Positions 7,173 to 17,177 are shown, counted from the stretch's first letter. The stretch is 64,000 nt of DNA from Natrinema mahii (GCA_000690595.2 JHUT02000004.1:62001-126000), one strand, 5' to 3'. Notes: a model not told the origin generated them from the sequence alone. Numbers and translations: made by a program.

Positions 7173-9230
7173 TCAGAACTCCTCGGTCGGCGGCGCGATC
7201 CCCTCGTCCTCGTCGCCCTCGAGGTCGAACTCCTCCCGAACTTCGCGGATCCGATCCCGGATGTCCGCGGCCAGTTCGAACTCGAGGTTGTTCGCGGCCT
7301 CCTGCATCTGGGTCTCGAGTTCGTCGAGATAGCGGGCGGCGTCGTCCTCGTCCTCGAGTTCCCGGCCGGAGACCTCCGTGGTGTCGGTCTTGGCCCCGGG
7401 GAGGTTGGTCTCGCCGATCTCCTTCTCGATCGTGGTCGGCTCGAGGCCGTGTTCCTCGTTGTACTCCTGCTGGATGCGGCGGCGCCGCTGGGTCTCCTCG
7501 ATGGCCGAATCCATGGCGTTGGAGGGCTCGTCGGCGTAGAGGACGACCTCGCCGTTGACGTTCCGGGCGGCCCGGCCCATCGTCTGGACCAGCGTGGTCT
7601 CGGAGCGCAGGAACCCCTCCTGATCGGCGTCCAGGATCGCCACCAGCGAGACCTCGGGGATGTCCAGCCCCTCCCGCAGGAGGTTGATGCCCACGAGGAC
7701 GTCGATCTCGCCCAGTCGGAGCGAGCGGATGATCTCGTGGCGCTCGAGGGTGTCCGTCTCGTCGTGCATGTAGGCGACGTCGACGCCGGCCTCCTCGAGG
7801 TACTCGGTCAGGTCCTCGGCCATGCGCTTGGTCAGCGTCGTCACGAGGGTCCGCTCGCCGCGCTCGATGCGGTCGTCGATGCGGTCCATCAGGTCGTCGA
7901 CCTGGCCCGTCGCGTCGGCGACCTCGATCGCGGGGTCCACGAGGTGGGTCGGCCGGACGATCTGTTCGACGATCTGTTCGCTCTCCTCGCGCTCGTAGTC
8001 GGCCGGGGTCGCGGAGACGTACAGCGTCTGATCCGTCTTCGCCTCGAACTCCTCGAAGGTCAGCGGGCGGTTGTCGTACGCGGTGGGCAATCGAAAGCCG
8101 TTCTCGACCAGCGAGTCCTTGCGGGACTTGTCGCCCTCGTACTGGCCGCGGATCTGGGGCAAGGTCTGGTGGGACTCGTCGACGACGGTGAGGAAGTCGT
8201 CGGGGAAGTAGTCAAGCAGGGTGTAGGGCGCTTCGCCCGACCGCCGGTCCGAGAGGTAGACCGAGTAGTTCTCGATCCCCGAACAGTAGCCCGTCTCTTC
8301 CATCATCTCGAGGTCGAAGGTCGTCCGCTCCTCGATGCGCTGGGCGGCGATCATGTCGCCTTGGCGCTCGAAGTAGGCGATCCGGTCGTCGAGATCGTCG
8401 CGGATCTCGTCCATCGCCCGCTCGAGTTTCGTCTCCGGGATGGAGTAGTGTTCCGCGGGGTGGACCAGCACCGCCTGCTGGTCGCCCTGGGTCGTCCCCT
8501 CGAGGGGATCGACCTTGACCATGCGGTCGATCTCGTCGCCCCACAGCTCGACCCGGACGGCGTACCGGCCGTACATCGGGTAGATCTCGATCGTGTCGCC
8601 CCGGACCCGGAAGGTGCCCTGCGTGAAGTCGACGTCGTTGCGCTCGTAGTTCAGGTCGACCAGTTGGGCGAGCAGCTCGTCGCGACCGATCTCCTGGCCC
8701 ACCTCGAGGCGCAGGGACATGTCGACGTAGTTGCGGGGGTCACCGAGGCCGTAGATCGCCGACACCGAGGCGACGACGATGACGTCCTCGCGGGTCAAAA
8801 GCGAGCGAGTCGCGGAGTGGCGCAGCCGGTCGATCTCGTCGTTGATCGAGGCGTCCTTGTCGATGTAGGTGTCGCTTTGCTCGACGTAGGCCTCGGGCTG
8901 GTAGTAGTCGTAGTAGGAGACGAAGTACTCGACGGCGTTCTCGGGAAAGAGGGCCCGGAACTCCTCGTAGAGCTGGGCCGCCAGCGTCTTGTTGTGGGCG
9001 ATCACCAGCGTGGGCTTCTGGATCTCCTCGACGACCCACGAGACCGTGTTGGTCTTCCCGGAGCCGGTCACCCCGAGCAGGGTCTGTTTGTCCATGCCCT
9101 CGCGAAAGCCCGTGGCCAACTGCTCGATCGCTTCGGGCTGGTCGCCCGCGGGATCGAACGGCGCGTCGACCGAGAACGGCCGGTCAACGTCGGGACGGTC
9201 CGGCTGGAGGGGTCCTTGCGCGTCGCTCAT
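7173..9230 (-). CDS. uvrB: Excinuclease ABC subunit B
   Basis: UvrB is the damage-verifying helicase-like subunit of UvrABC nucleotide excision repair; it loads with UvrA and recruits UvrC. Seen in the 685-residue product: Walker A GVTGSGKT near residue 55, the beta-hairpin region [10 protein letters not shown], helicase motifs ([25 protein letters not shown]) and a C-terminal UVR motif ([17 protein letters not shown]). The start at 9230 (MSDAQGPL) was chosen because the 30 residues above it do not resemble UvrB. The toxin remnants follow on the same strand. Confidence 0.96.
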   Translation of the reverse strand: MSDAQGPLQPDRPDVDRPFSVDAPFDPAGDQPEAIEQLATGFREGMDKQTLLGVTGSGKTNTVSWVVEEIQKPTLVIAHNKTLAAQLYEEFRALFPENAVEYFVSYYDYYQPEAYVEQSDTYIDKDASINDEIDRLRHSATRSLLTREDVIVVASVSAIYGLGDPRNYVDMSLRLEVGQEIGRDELLAQLVDLNYERNDVDFTQGTFRVRGDTIEIYPMYGRYAVRVELWGDEIDRMVKVDPLEGTTQGDQQAVLVHPAEHYSIPETKLERAMDEIRDDLDDRIAYFERQGDMIAAQRIEERTTFDLEMMEETGYCSGIENYSVYLSDRRSGEAPYTLLDYFPDDFLTVVDESHQTLPQIRGQYEGDKSRKDSLVENGFRLPTAYDNRPLTFEEFEAKTDQTLYVSATPADYEREESEQIVEQIVRPTHLVDPAIEVADATGQVDDLMDRIDDRIERGERTLVTTLTKRMAEDLTEYLEEAGVDVAYMHDETDTLERHEIIRSLRLGEIDVLVGINLLREGLDIPEVSLVAILDADQEGFLRSETTLVQTMGRAARNVNGEVVLYADEPSNAMDSAIEETQRRRRIQQEYNEEHGLEPTTIEKEIGETNLPGAKTDTTEVSGRELEDEDDAARYLDELETQMQEAANNLEFELAADIRDRIREVREEFDLEGDEDEGIAPPTEEF

Positions 9231-9362
9231 TAGCGGCATCAGGGGCTCGAGCCACTTGACCCGCTCGCATGTCGCATCGGCTCCTGACGGCGGGTCATGA
9301 CGAACACTGTAGACCGTCACGCCGCCCGCGCCCCAGTCTCGCGTTCGGGCGTGTACCGACCG

Positions 9363-10133
9363 TCAGTGGTTACTGTCGGTGGAGCCGTCCCCCTTGTCGG
9401 CCATCGGCCCGTCAACCGTCGGCTCGACGGTGAACATCGGATCGGCCTCGGTCGGCGGCTCGAGGTAGCCGATCGCGTACGCGGTGTAGGCGGTCCCGCG
9501 CTCGAGGGTCACGTCGAACGAGGCCACGGCTTCCTCGCCGCCGGCCGGCCGGACCGAGACGGTGCGCGCCCCGGCCGGCACCGGGACGTAGTCGGTCGCG
9601 TCGGTAAACGCGATATCCTCGAAGACCGGCTCGTCGTCGGCGTAGACGTCGACGGCCGGCGCGTCCGGTGACGCGTGAACGAGCCGGACGAGCGCCGAAC
9701 CGGCGTCGACCAGGACCGCCGGCTGGAAGGTCTCGGCCTCGAGTTCGCCGATCGCGGCGACGGTGTAGAAGGCGGCGCCGAACGTCACGTCGCCCTCGAA
9801 CGCGACCGTCTCCGGATCGCCCGCGGCCGTGATCATCACCGCGTAGGTGCCGGGCTCGATCTCGAGGTACGGCGAGACGTCGCCGTAGGCGACATCCGCG
9901 AGGACGCGGTCGCCGGCCACGTAGACGTCGACGTTCGGTGCGTCCGGTGAGAAGTGCGCGACCCGAACCGCTGCACCCCCCATGTCTTTCGATTCCCCGT
10001 CGTCGGTCGTCTCGTCGTGCGCCGACCGCTCGTCGTCTTTGTATTCGCCGACGGCGAACGCGGTACCACTCGCTGCAGTCAGTCCGCCTGCGATGCCCAT
10101 CGTTTTCAGGGCGGTTCGTCGTGATACTGGCAT
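9363..10133 (-). CDS. Tat-exported DUF4397 protein
   Basis: The N-terminus (VSRRTALKTMGIAGGLTAASG) is a twin-arginine signal, so the protein is probably exported folded. The mature 220 residues contain two tandem DUF4397 beta-domains, each opening with the family signature: RVAHFSPDAPNVDVYV near 60 and RLVHASPDAPAVDVYA near 150. DUF4397 proteins are surface proteins of unknown function. A Ser/Asp/Asn tail follows. It is a single gene downstream of orc and upstream of uvrB on the same strand, with separate intergenic regions. Confidence 0.9.
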   Translation of the reverse strand: MPVSRRTALKTMGIAGGLTAASGTAFAVGEYKDDERSAHDETTDDGESKDMGGAAVRVAHFSPDAPNVDVYVAGDRVLADVAYGDVSPYLEIEPGTYAVMITAAGDPETVAFEGDVTFGAAFYTVAAIGELEAETFQPAVLVDAGSALVRLVHASPDAPAVDVYADDEPVFEDIAFTDATDYVPVPAGARTVSVRPAGGEEAVASFDVTLERGTAYTAYAIGYLEPPTEADPMFTVEPTVDGPMADKGDGSTDSNH

Positions 10134-10410
10134 ACTGCGACCGAATCGGAGGACTGCCTCGACAAAAGTCCGCCAGTTAGTATGGCGAATAGTCCCGACG
10201 TTTCCGCGGGTAGGGCACCTGTACTCGGTCCCTGTCGTCGGAAGGGGAGCCGTATCTCACGAGCGATCGGGAGGTAGCGACGGTCTACAGCCGCCGCGGC
10301 GCCACCCGGACGTCGGTCCCCATCGACCCGCCGATCGTCGCTACAGGACCGGCTCGAACGTGGCGATTGCTCGCCCAACCGTTAAGCCTCGAGTCGCCGT
10401 CGACCCGTCC

Positions 10411-10680
10411 ATGACGGAGCGACTCCAGCAGGCAAGAGACGACCTCGAGGCGGCCGCGAAGTCGGCCGACAGTGACGACGTCCGCGCGGACATCCGCGAG
10501 ACGACCGACGCGTTCGCCGACTACGTGGCGAGCGAGACGAAACCAGACCACGCCGTCCTCGACGAGCGGCTCAACGCCCTCCGGCAGGCCCACGAGCGAG
10601 CCGACGGCGACACGGAGGCGAAACTCGAGTCGGCCATCGAGGCCGCCGAGGAGTACCGCAAAACGATCGATCAGGTCTGA
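10411..10680 (+). CDS. Small helical haloarchaeal protein (DUF7553-like)
   Basis: An 89-residue acidic protein predicted to be helical bundle or coiled coil (ARDDLEAAAKSADSDDVR, ALRQAHERADGDTEAKLE). It resembles a conserved haloarchaeal family without assigned function. An AT-rich gttaagc about 30 bp before the ATG fits a leaderless start. It is convergent with the orc gene, 25 bp away. Confidence 0.7.
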   Translation: MTERLQQARDDLEAAAKSADSDDVRADIRETTDAFADYVASETKPDHAVLDERLNALRQAHERADGDTEAKLESAIEAAEEYRKTIDQV

Positions 10681-10705
10681 GTACGCGGCGTCGAGAGGGC
10701 AGACG

Positions 10706-11845
10706 CTACTCGAGGCGCTCCAAAACGGCGTCTTTCTCGTAGGACAGCGAGAGCGACCGGGAGCGCCCCCGGCCCTCGACATCGGCGTAGTCGGCGTCGA
10801 TCAGCCCCAACTGGTCGAGCTTGTTGACGATCTCGGAGTAGCGCGTATAGCCGAGGTCGGTCCGCTCGTGGAAGGCCTCGTAGACCGCGCCGGCCTGCTC
10901 GCCGTCGTTGTGGGCGATCACCTCGAGCAGCGCCTGCTCGGTGTCGGTCAGCCCCGACAGCGACCGCGAGAGGTTGATGTACTTCGACTTCTCGTAGGCC
11001 GTCTCGACGTCCTCGCGCTCGACGGTGCGGCTGGCCCGCATCTCGGCGTTGAGTCCGGCCCGGCGCAGCAGGTCGATCCCGACCCGCAGGTCGCCGCTCT
11101 CGGCCGTGAGTTCCGCGACGTACTCGAGGGTGTCGCGGTCGATGACGCCCTCGTGGAAACCACGTGTGACACGCTCCGCGAGGATGTCGACGATCTCGGG
11201 CTGGTCGTAGACCGGGAAGTAGACGTCCTCCGGGCGGAAGACGCTCTGGACTCTCGAGTCGAGTTCGTCGATCACGTCGAGTGCGGGATCGGAGGAGACG
11301 ACGACGACGCCGATCTTCGCGCCGGGATACTCCTCGTGGGCGCGCAACAGCGAGTAGAGCGTATCGCTCGCTTCGTTCTCGTAGAAGAGGTAGTTGACGT
11401 CGTCCAGAGCGACCACGAGGACCTTGTCCTCCTCGACGAGTTTCTCGGCGATCTGACCGAACAGCTTCTTAAAGGAGATGCCCGAGGAGGGCGGCTCGTA
11501 GTCGAAGGTGCCCTCGAAGAGCCGCGAGAACACGGAGTAGCGGGTCGCGTTGACCTGACAGTTGACCCGGATCGTCCGCACGTCGCTCGTCTGGGCCCCG
11601 ACCTCGTCGAATAGCTTCTGGATCGCCGTCGTCTTGCCCGTCCCGGGCGGGCCGCGGACGACGACGTTCAACGGTCGCGACCCCCGCACCGCCGGGCGCA
11701 AGGCGTAGGTCAGGCTCTCGGTCTGGCCCTCGCGGTGCTTGAACGTCTCGGGGACGTAGTCGATCTCGAAGACGTGTTCGTCCCTGAACACGGATTCGTC
11801 CCACGACAACATCCCCTCCTCGGGGTCGTCTCCCATCACTTTCAC
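10706..11845 (-). CDS. orc: Orc1/Cdc6-type replication initiator AAA+ ATPase
   Basis: A 379-residue Orc1/Cdc6 family protein that binds origin repeats and loads MCM. Visible: AAA+ Walker A GPPGTGKTT near residue 65, Walker B-like VVALDDVNYLF near 145, SRVQSVF sensor region near 210 and a C-terminal winged helix (about 310-379). The second acidic Walker B residue is Asp rather than the usual Glu. Haloarchaea carry several orc paralogues and only some mark origins. I found no obvious origin-recognition repeat in the 121-bp upstream gap, so an adjacent origin is not supported. The start may be 11845 or the ATG at 11836. Confidence 0.92.
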   Translation of the reverse strand: MKVMGDDPEEGMLSWDESVFRDEHVFEIDYVPETFKHREGQTESLTYALRPAVRGSRPLNVVVRGPPGTGKTTAIQKLFDEVGAQTSDVRTIRVNCQVNATRYSVFSRLFEGTFDYEPPSSGISFKKLFGQIAEKLVEEDKVLVVALDDVNYLFYENEASDTLYSLLRAHEEYPGAKIGVVVVSSDPALDVIDELDSRVQSVFRPEDVYFPVYDQPEIVDILAERVTRGFHEGVIDRDTLEYVAELTAESGDLRVGIDLLRRAGLNAEMRASRTVEREDVETAYEKSKYINLSRSLSGLTDTEQALLEVIAHNDGEQAGAVYEAFHERTDLGYTRYSEIVNKLDQLGLIDADYADVEGRGRSRSLSLSYEKDAVLERLE

Positions 11846-11918
11846 CCTGCTTCCGCAGCGTCTTAAGGATTGGTGACCGGCTCACACGCTCGATCGATAT
11901 CGTCCCCTGTCGCCATGT

Positions 11919-11935
11919 AACAATACACAATTGTT
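11919..11935. promoter_or_regulatory. Inverted repeat AACAAT-N5-ATTGTT
   Basis: The 6-bp arms lie in the AT-rich divergent promoter region between orc and the 110-residue gene, about 32 bp before the latter's start. It could be an operator. No regulator is suggested by context. Confidence 0.35.
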
Positions 11936-11966
11936 AATATTCCTCATATAGATAGGGAGTATAGAG

Positions 11967-12299
11967 ATGATCGGACCGGAGCAACCAGAGGCGATCCCCG
12001 ACTTCCTGTTCGAGCAGTTCGCGGACTGCTCGCCCGAGACCCTACGGGGAATCGGCGAGTACGCCCGCTCGGAGACGTACATCGCGCCCGACGGGATGCC
12101 CGACTCGGTGAAGGAGGCGTTCGCACTCCAGGACGACGAGACGCTCGCTGCCGTCGCCGCCTACGTCGACGACCTCGCCGAGTTCCTCGAGATGAACGAC
12201 GCCGACTCGCTCGCTGCACTGACCGACGACGGCGACGAGGACGAGAAGTGGGGCCACCAGAAGATCCTCGAGTGGCACGGCGGGAGCCCACAGAAGTAG
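11967..12299 (+). CDS. Haloarchaeal conserved hypothetical protein
   Basis: An acidic 110-residue protein with no signal or membrane segment. Predicted helices (PDFLFEQFADCSPETLRGIG; ETLAAVAAYVDDLAEFLEM) are followed by an acidic stretch and the tail HQKILEWHGGSPQK. I do not recognise a catalytic motif. A GGGAG at 11955-11959 precedes the ATG by seven bases. Divergent from orc and convergent with the MutS-like gene. Confidence 0.65.
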   Translation: MIGPEQPEAIPDFLFEQFADCSPETLRGIGEYARSETYIAPDGMPDSVKEAFALQDDETLAAVAAYVDDLAEFLEMNDADSLAALTDDGDEDEKWGHQKILEWHGGSPQK

Positions 12300-12344
12300 G
12301 GTGAGTCGGGTGACCGACTGCTCACGTCGCCGTTTCTCCGCTGG

Positions 12345-14384
12345 CTAGTCGAACTTCTCGAGCAACCGATCGTAGAAGACGGGTTCCGGCTCGCCGTCGT
12401 CCGGGACGCCGCCGTTCGCCGCGACCGCCTCGTCCCGGGCCTCGTCGGCCAATTTCTCGACGATCAACTCCGGCGTCGACCGCGCCAGGTGGTCCTTGAC
12501 CGGCGAGCGCTCGACCTCGAGTTTCCCGTCGACGAGGCCCACCGCCTCGATCCCGTCGACGGTCACGTCGAAGCCGGCCATCTCGCGTATCTCGCCCGCC
12601 AGATGGGAGACAAACACCGCGGTCGCGCCGTTCTCCGACAGCGCCTCGAGGATGCCCGCGATGATCTTCGCCGAGGCCCCGGGCTCGGTGATGCTCTCGA
12701 GTTCGTCGACCAGCACCAGCGACCCCTCGCCGCCCTGTGCGAGATCGGCGAACTCCCGCACCGTCGACTCGAAGGCCCCCGCGTCCAGCGTCCCCTGCGT
12801 CTTGGCGTGGTAGTGGACGTCGTCGAACCGCCGCAGGCGCACGGTCTCGGCGGGCACCGGCAGCCCCATGTGGGCCAGTACGACGACACTGGCGACCAGA
12901 TCCAGCGTCGAGGTCTTCCCGCCGCTGTTGACGCCCGACAGCAGCGCCACGCCCGAGACCGCGTAGTCGACGGGGTCGATCGCCTCGAGCGGTTCGTCCA
13001 GCAGCGGCGACCGCCCGCCCTCGATCGCGAAGCCGGTCGTCTCCTCGTCCGCCCACACGAACTCGGGCATGGTACACCCGAAGTCCCGCGCGAAGCGGGC
13101 GATCGCCAGCTCGACGTCCAGCTCGAGGGCGTCCCGAACCAGCCGGCGGGCACCCTCGCGCCGGTCGGCGAGGTCGGCCGCTAACTCGCGTTTGAGGCGG
13201 CCGGCGCGGCGTTCCTTTGCCGCGGTCAGTTCCTCGCGCAGCCGGCCGATCGCGTCCTCGTCGCGCTCGACCGGAAACGTGGGCTCGTCGCCGAACGCTC
13301 GGCGGGCGATCTCGCGCTCGCCCTGGTCGAGGTCGAGCGCGTCGATCAGGTGTTCGCGGGCGGCCTCGACGGCCGCGGCGTACTCGTCGGCCAGCTCCCG
13401 CGAGAGCAGGGAGTCGACGCCGGCCCCGCGCTCGACCAGCGACAGCAGGTCCGAGCCCTCGATGGTGACGTCCCGTTCGCGGATCGCCTCCCGCAGACGG
13501 TCGTTGGCGACGCTCTCGGCCGCGCTCGCCGCGGCATCCAGATCGTCGACGGCCGTCGTCAGCCGGTCGAGTTCGTCGTCGCCCGCGACCGTGCCGTCCT
13601 CGGCCAGTCGCGAGAGACCGTTCTCCAGCGCTTCAAGGTCACAGGCCGCGTCCATGTCGGCGGCCCGGTGGACCGCGACGGCGGCCGCCAACCGATCGCG
13701 GTTCCGTGCGAAAAAGGCCAGCGGGCGCTCGGGGACGACTTCGGCCGGGTTCTCGAGGGCGGCGGGCCGGACCTGCACGTCGCCCTCGACGGTGACCCCG
13801 GCAAAAGACTCGTCTAAGGCGATCACCGTCGAGTACCCCCGGGCGAGTTCGGCCAGCCCCTGTGCGTCCTCGACGACCTCGACGGAGAGTTCCGGGATCG
13901 CCTCGCGGGCCGCCGAGTAGCGCTCGGCGTCGGTCGTCGCCAGACACCGCTCGCGGACCCGCACGTCGCCCGGCTCCCGGAGCGGCTCGAGCCCCTCGAG
14001 GGCCTCGAGGACGGCGGGATCGGGCTCGCGCTCGATCGCGTCGGTCGCGAACGCCCGCACCTCCTCGATGCGCGAGCGCGTCGGACTCGGGTAGATCGTC
14101 TCGAGTCGCTGGGCGGCGTAGTCGGTGACGGTGCGCTCCTCGAGCAGGGCGAGGACCTCGCGGTAGACCTCCCGGGCGCGGTCGGTCGCGAGGAACCCGC
14201 CGGGGTCGTCGTGATCGCGGCGGATCGCCCCCCGCGCGATGCGGGCGGCCCGTCCCTGTGAAATCCCCGGCGCGGCCGCGATCGCGGCCACGTCACCGGC
14301 TCGCAGCGCGCGCTCGGGATCGTCGAGTTCGGCCAGCGCGCGGGCCGTCTTCTCGCCGACGCCCGGAATCGACTCGAGGTCCAT
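12345..14384 (-). CDS. MutS-family ATPase with N-terminal helix-hairpin-helix
   Basis: A 679-residue protein. Residues 1-55 hold two helix-hairpin-helix motifs (SIPGVGEKTARAL, AAPGISQGRAARI). The long middle is a MutS-type core/lever, and residues 500-650 form the MutS ATPase with Walker A SGVNSGGKTST and Walker B LVLVDELESI. It lacks the mismatch-recognition N-terminal domain, so it resembles archaeal MutS2/MutS5-like proteins, proposed to act on branched DNA or recombination. No Smr nuclease domain is visible. The start was set at the MDLESIPGVGEK methionine; upstream in-frame residues are non-natural. Confidence 0.88.
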   Translation of the reverse strand: MDLESIPGVGEKTARALAELDDPERALRAGDVAAIAAAPGISQGRAARIARGAIRRDHDDPGGFLATDRAREVYREVLALLEERTVTDYAAQRLETIYPSPTRSRIEEVRAFATDAIEREPDPAVLEALEGLEPLREPGDVRVRERCLATTDAERYSAAREAIPELSVEVVEDAQGLAELARGYSTVIALDESFAGVTVEGDVQVRPAALENPAEVVPERPLAFFARNRDRLAAAVAVHRAADMDAACDLEALENGLSRLAEDGTVAGDDELDRLTTAVDDLDAAASAAESVANDRLREAIRERDVTIEGSDLLSLVERGAGVDSLLSRELADEYAAAVEAAREHLIDALDLDQGEREIARRAFGDEPTFPVERDEDAIGRLREELTAAKERRAGRLKRELAADLADRREGARRLVRDALELDVELAIARFARDFGCTMPEFVWADEETTGFAIEGGRSPLLDEPLEAIDPVDYAVSGVALLSGVNSGGKTSTLDLVASVVVLAHMGLPVPAETVRLRRFDDVHYHAKTQGTLDAGAFESTVREFADLAQGGEGSLVLVDELESITEPGASAKIIAGILEALSENGATAVFVSHLAGEIREMAGFDVTVDGIEAVGLVDGKLEVERSPVKDHLARSTPELIVEKLADEARDEAVAANGGVPDDGEPEPVFYDRLLEKFD

Positions 14385-14593
14385 GTCTCGACCGGCGTCT
14401 CGAACCGGAGCGAGAAAAAGTTCCCGCCCACGGCGGCGGGGACACGATCCGACTCGCGGATCAGTCCGGCGACACACGAGCTGACAGCGTTGTCGACCAT
14501 TTATACGAGTGGGCGGGAACCTACCGGACATGCAGTCGAACCGGCGATCGCGACCGACCCCCTCCGCAGGACCGGGACAAGGGAACCGAACCC

Positions 14594-15553
14594 ATGGAGT
14601 ATGACCGAGCCGAGGCCGTCGGCGACCGCCTCGAGTTGCTCCGGACCTACGGCTACGGGCTCTGTATGGGGACCGCCGACGCCCTGCCGGGCGTCTCGGG
14701 CGGCACCGTCGCGCTCCTGCTGGGCTTTTACGGCCGGCTGATCGCCGCCGTCACCGCCTTCACCCCGGGCCGAGCCATCGCCGTCCTGCGGGGCTATCGC
14801 CCCGATCGCCGGGATCGGGCGCGGGAGGCCCTGCTCGAGCTGGACCTCGGGTTCCTGCTCCCGCTGGGCGTCGGAATGGTCACCGCCGTCGTCCTCATCG
14901 CCGACCTCGTCTCGTCGCTGGCCGAGTCCCATCCGATCGCGATCTTCGGCTTCTTCACCGGGCTGATCGCCGCCTCGGCGCTCACGCTCGGGCGCAGCCT
15001 CGAGTTCGCCTCGCCAACCCACGTCGCCGCCGGGATCGCGGGGACGACGCTGGCCCTGCTGGTCGCCGCCGACGTCGTGCAACTGCCCGGGAGCGGTCCC
15101 GCGGTGATCCTCGTCGCCGGCGCGGTCGCGATCAGCGCGATGATCCTCCCCGGCGTCTCCGGTTCGCTCATCCTGATCCTGCTCGGTCAGTACGTCTTCC
15201 TCTCGAGCGAACTGAGCGCGTTCGTCCGCGCCGCGCTGGACCTGCTCGGCGGCGGCTCGCTCTCGGCCGTCGTCGATCCGGGGACGACCGTCGCGCTGTT
15301 CGTCGCCGGCGGGCTCGTCGGCCTCGTGACGATCGCCCGCGTCGTCCGCGCCGCGCTGACGCGCAATCGCGGGGTGACGCTGCTGTTCCTGGTCGGTCTC
15401 ATCGCCGGCTCCGTCCCCGCACCCCTGCACAACATCAGTGAAACCCACGCCTGGACGGCCGAGACGACGGCGGTGACCGCCGCGTGGGCCGCCGTCGGCG
15501 CGATCGCCCTGTTCGCGCTCGAGCGGCTCGTCGGCGGCTTCGATCCGGAGTGA
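14594..15553 (+). CDS. DUF368 membrane protein, candidate polyprenyl-phosphate translocase
   Basis: A 319-residue polytopic protein with about nine membrane helices. The two DUF368 signatures are present: GTADALPGVSGGTVALLLGFY near residue 25 and AMILPGVSGSLILILLGQY near 180, the inverted-repeat motifs of the family. Bacterial DUF368 (PopT) proteins have been identified as undecaprenyl-phosphate translocases. In an archaeon the likely substrate is dolichyl-type phosphate used in glycosylation, which is inference. ATG chosen because MEYDRAEAVGDRL starts the conserved part. Confidence 0.85.
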   Translation: MEYDRAEAVGDRLELLRTYGYGLCMGTADALPGVSGGTVALLLGFYGRLIAAVTAFTPGRAIAVLRGYRPDRRDRAREALLELDLGFLLPLGVGMVTAVVLIADLVSSLAESHPIAIFGFFTGLIAASALTLGRSLEFASPTHVAAGIAGTTLALLVAADVVQLPGSGPAVILVAGAVAISAMILPGVSGSLILILLGQYVFLSSELSAFVRAALDLLGGGSLSAVVDPGTTVALFVAGGLVGLVTIARVVRAALTRNRGVTLLFLVGLIAGSVPAPLHNISETHAWTAETTAVTAAWAAVGAIALFALERLVGGFDPE

Positions 15554-15723
15554 CCGACGACCGCGCCGACGTATCGCGTTCCGCGTCTCGCGTCGAGGCC
15601 GACGGCGGCGTCGCGACGAGACAGCGGAGTCGGGGAAACGCGTTCGTTCAGATCCCGCTGATCGTCACGACGGTGGAGACGAAACGGAGGGCGGCCACCG
15701 AAGCCGCGTGATCGGGGCCGCGG

Positions 15724-16293
15724 TCAATTGCCGTCGTCGTACTCGTACTCCCGGTCGGGATCCTCGACGCCTTCGGTCCGGGAACCGACCCAGGCCCCCA
15801 GCGAGAGCCCGTAGACGAGGTGACCGGCGTGGAACAGGGCGAGTTCGTCGGCCTCGAGGCGGACGTCGAGCAGTGTCTCCAGCATGACCTGCGCGCCGAA
15901 CGCCGACAGGACCATGCCGTAGACCGAACCCCAGACGAGGCCGCGCTGTTCGGGTTCGATGGACCGCCCGGCGGTGTACAGGGAAAACAGCCCGCCGAAG
16001 ATCGCGCCCGAACTGACCCCGTAGAGCAGATGCAAGACGAGGCCGGCCAGCGGCTGCTCGTCCGGATCGCCGCCGGCGACGTACTGGGACCAGAAGTTCG
16101 CCGACGGCGGCAGCGATCGCAAGAGTGGGAGTCTGAAGGCGGTCATAAGCAGCGTCGCGACGAACCCACCCTGGATCCCGCGAGCCACCGCGTCGGCGAG
16201 GTGTGCCTCGCGGGAGTGGGCGTCGACGTCGCTGGTGTGGCCCTCCGTATCGGTGATCGATCGCAACCGTCGCAGGTGATCTGAGACAGCCAT
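15724..16293 (-). CDS. Haloarchaeal four-helix membrane protein (DUF6789-like)
   Basis: A 189-residue protein with a soluble N-terminus (about 1-38) and four hydrophobic segments, beginning GIQGGFVATLLMTAFRLPLL and including VLHLLYGVSSGAIFGGLFSLY and HAGHLVYGLSLGAWVGS. The His-Leu-(L/V)-Tyr-Gly motif occurs twice, indicating an internal two-helix duplication. Such proteins are widespread in haloarchaea without known role. Single gene, convergent with DUF368. Confidence 0.7.
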   Translation of the reverse strand: MAVSDHLRRLRSITDTEGHTSDVDAHSREAHLADAVARGIQGGFVATLLMTAFRLPLLRSLPPSANFWSQYVAGGDPDEQPLAGLVLHLLYGVSSGAIFGGLFSLYTAGRSIEPEQRGLVWGSVYGMVLSAFGAQVMLETLLDVRLEADELALFHAGHLVYGLSLGAWVGSRTEGVEDPDREYEYDDGN

Positions 16294-16374
16294 GATAGTC
16301 TGAACACGCGCCCTACCACCGACGGCGTCTTAACGGCTCGGCGCGCGGATTACGGCCGCCGAACCGACGACAAC

Positions 16375-16572
16375 GTGCTTTTGGCCCGCATCGAGGTCGC
16401 GCCCGACGAACTCGAGCGGGCACGGGAACGCGAGTTCGTCGAGACGGTTCGCGCGGAGCTCTCGGAACGCGGGGTCGACCACGTCACGCTCGATCTGCAT
16501 GGGTATCGGTCCGGCAGCGTCAGCCCCGAGGAGACGGCCGGCGGCGAAACGACCGCCACGCGGAACGACTGA
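16375..16572 (+). pseudogene. LarE-like C-terminal fragment
   Basis: A 65-codon frame from a GTG encodes LARIEVAPDELERARERE then VDHVTLDLHGYRSGS. This matches the end of the LarE/ExsB-like sulfur transferase family, where RIEV...LDLxGYRxGS is characteristic. The PP-loop ATPase part is absent: the in-frame sequence upstream (ending at the divergent gene's start) is only about 25 codons and not family-like. It is either a decayed larE tail or a free-standing mini-protein. No neighbouring lar genes are seen. Confidence 0.5.
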
Positions 16573-16756
16573 CTGACCCCGACTGCCCGGACGGATTCAC
16601 GGATCGTCCGGATAGGATAGCGATACGCACACGAACGGTCGAAATACAACCCAATTCCAGGCAGGAAACCCACTATTTCTCGAATATCTGGGCTAGCGTC
16701 CGGTAATATTGCGTATTGCGATACGAACGTGGCACTCCGGCCGGAATCAGTGACCG

Positions 16757-17113
16757 ATGGAAGCCGACGTGCCGCTCGAGTGGACCACCGAAGAGTCTCG
16801 GACGTATACCCCGGCCGATACGGACCGAGAGAGGCAGTATCGGACGTATCTCCACGAATCGGGAGATCTGCGGCTGAAGGTCGCGCCCGCCTCGCTGGAG
16901 GGCGAGGACCACCCCGGCTACGCGCTGACGGCCACGAGCTATCCCGGACTCGACCTCTCGGAGACGATCCGGGTCAGGACGGTGCTGACGTTCGAACGGT
17001 GTAACCGGATCGCCGGCGATTTCATGGACCTGTTTTCGGCCAGCTACGACGGCCCCGGCTCGCTCGAGGACGCGCTGGACTACGCCCACGAGCGAACGCG
17101 CGAACACCGCTGA
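16757..17113 (+). CDS. Haloarchaeal conserved hypothetical protein
   Basis: A 118-residue soluble protein of mixed alpha/beta prediction: beta-rich centre (GDLRLKVAPASLEGEDHPGY) and a helical C-terminus (GSLEDALDYAHERTREHR). No known motif is recognised. The ATG start is supported by good codon use from that point; a second frame over the same DNA (16729-17004) is Arg-rich and rejected. A stand-alone gene convergent with the amphi-Trp gene. Confidence 0.65.
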   Translation: MEADVPLEWTTEESRTYTPADTDRERQYRTYLHESGDLRLKVAPASLEGEDHPGYALTATSYPGLDLSETIRVRTVLTFERCNRIAGDFMDLFSASYDGPGSLEDALDYAHERTREHR

Positions 17114-17177
17114 CGGCGCGGTTCGGGGCGGAATGCGGGCTGATCGCCCCTTCAGACGACCGGTCTGGCGGGCACGC

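Noticed and set aside
7143-9233. A 696-residue open frame opposite uvrB
   Set aside because: It is the antisense shadow of uvrB caused by high GC; its residues are dominated by Val, Asp and Arg runs and it has no family match.
11846-11966. Possible replication origin beside orc
   Set aside because: No repeated ORB-like TTCCA-type motifs or long AT-rich unwinding region are visible in the 121-bp gap.
15554-15723. A plus-strand open frame after DUF368
   Set aside because: The sequence is Arg/Ala-rich, short and without ribosome site or TATA box.
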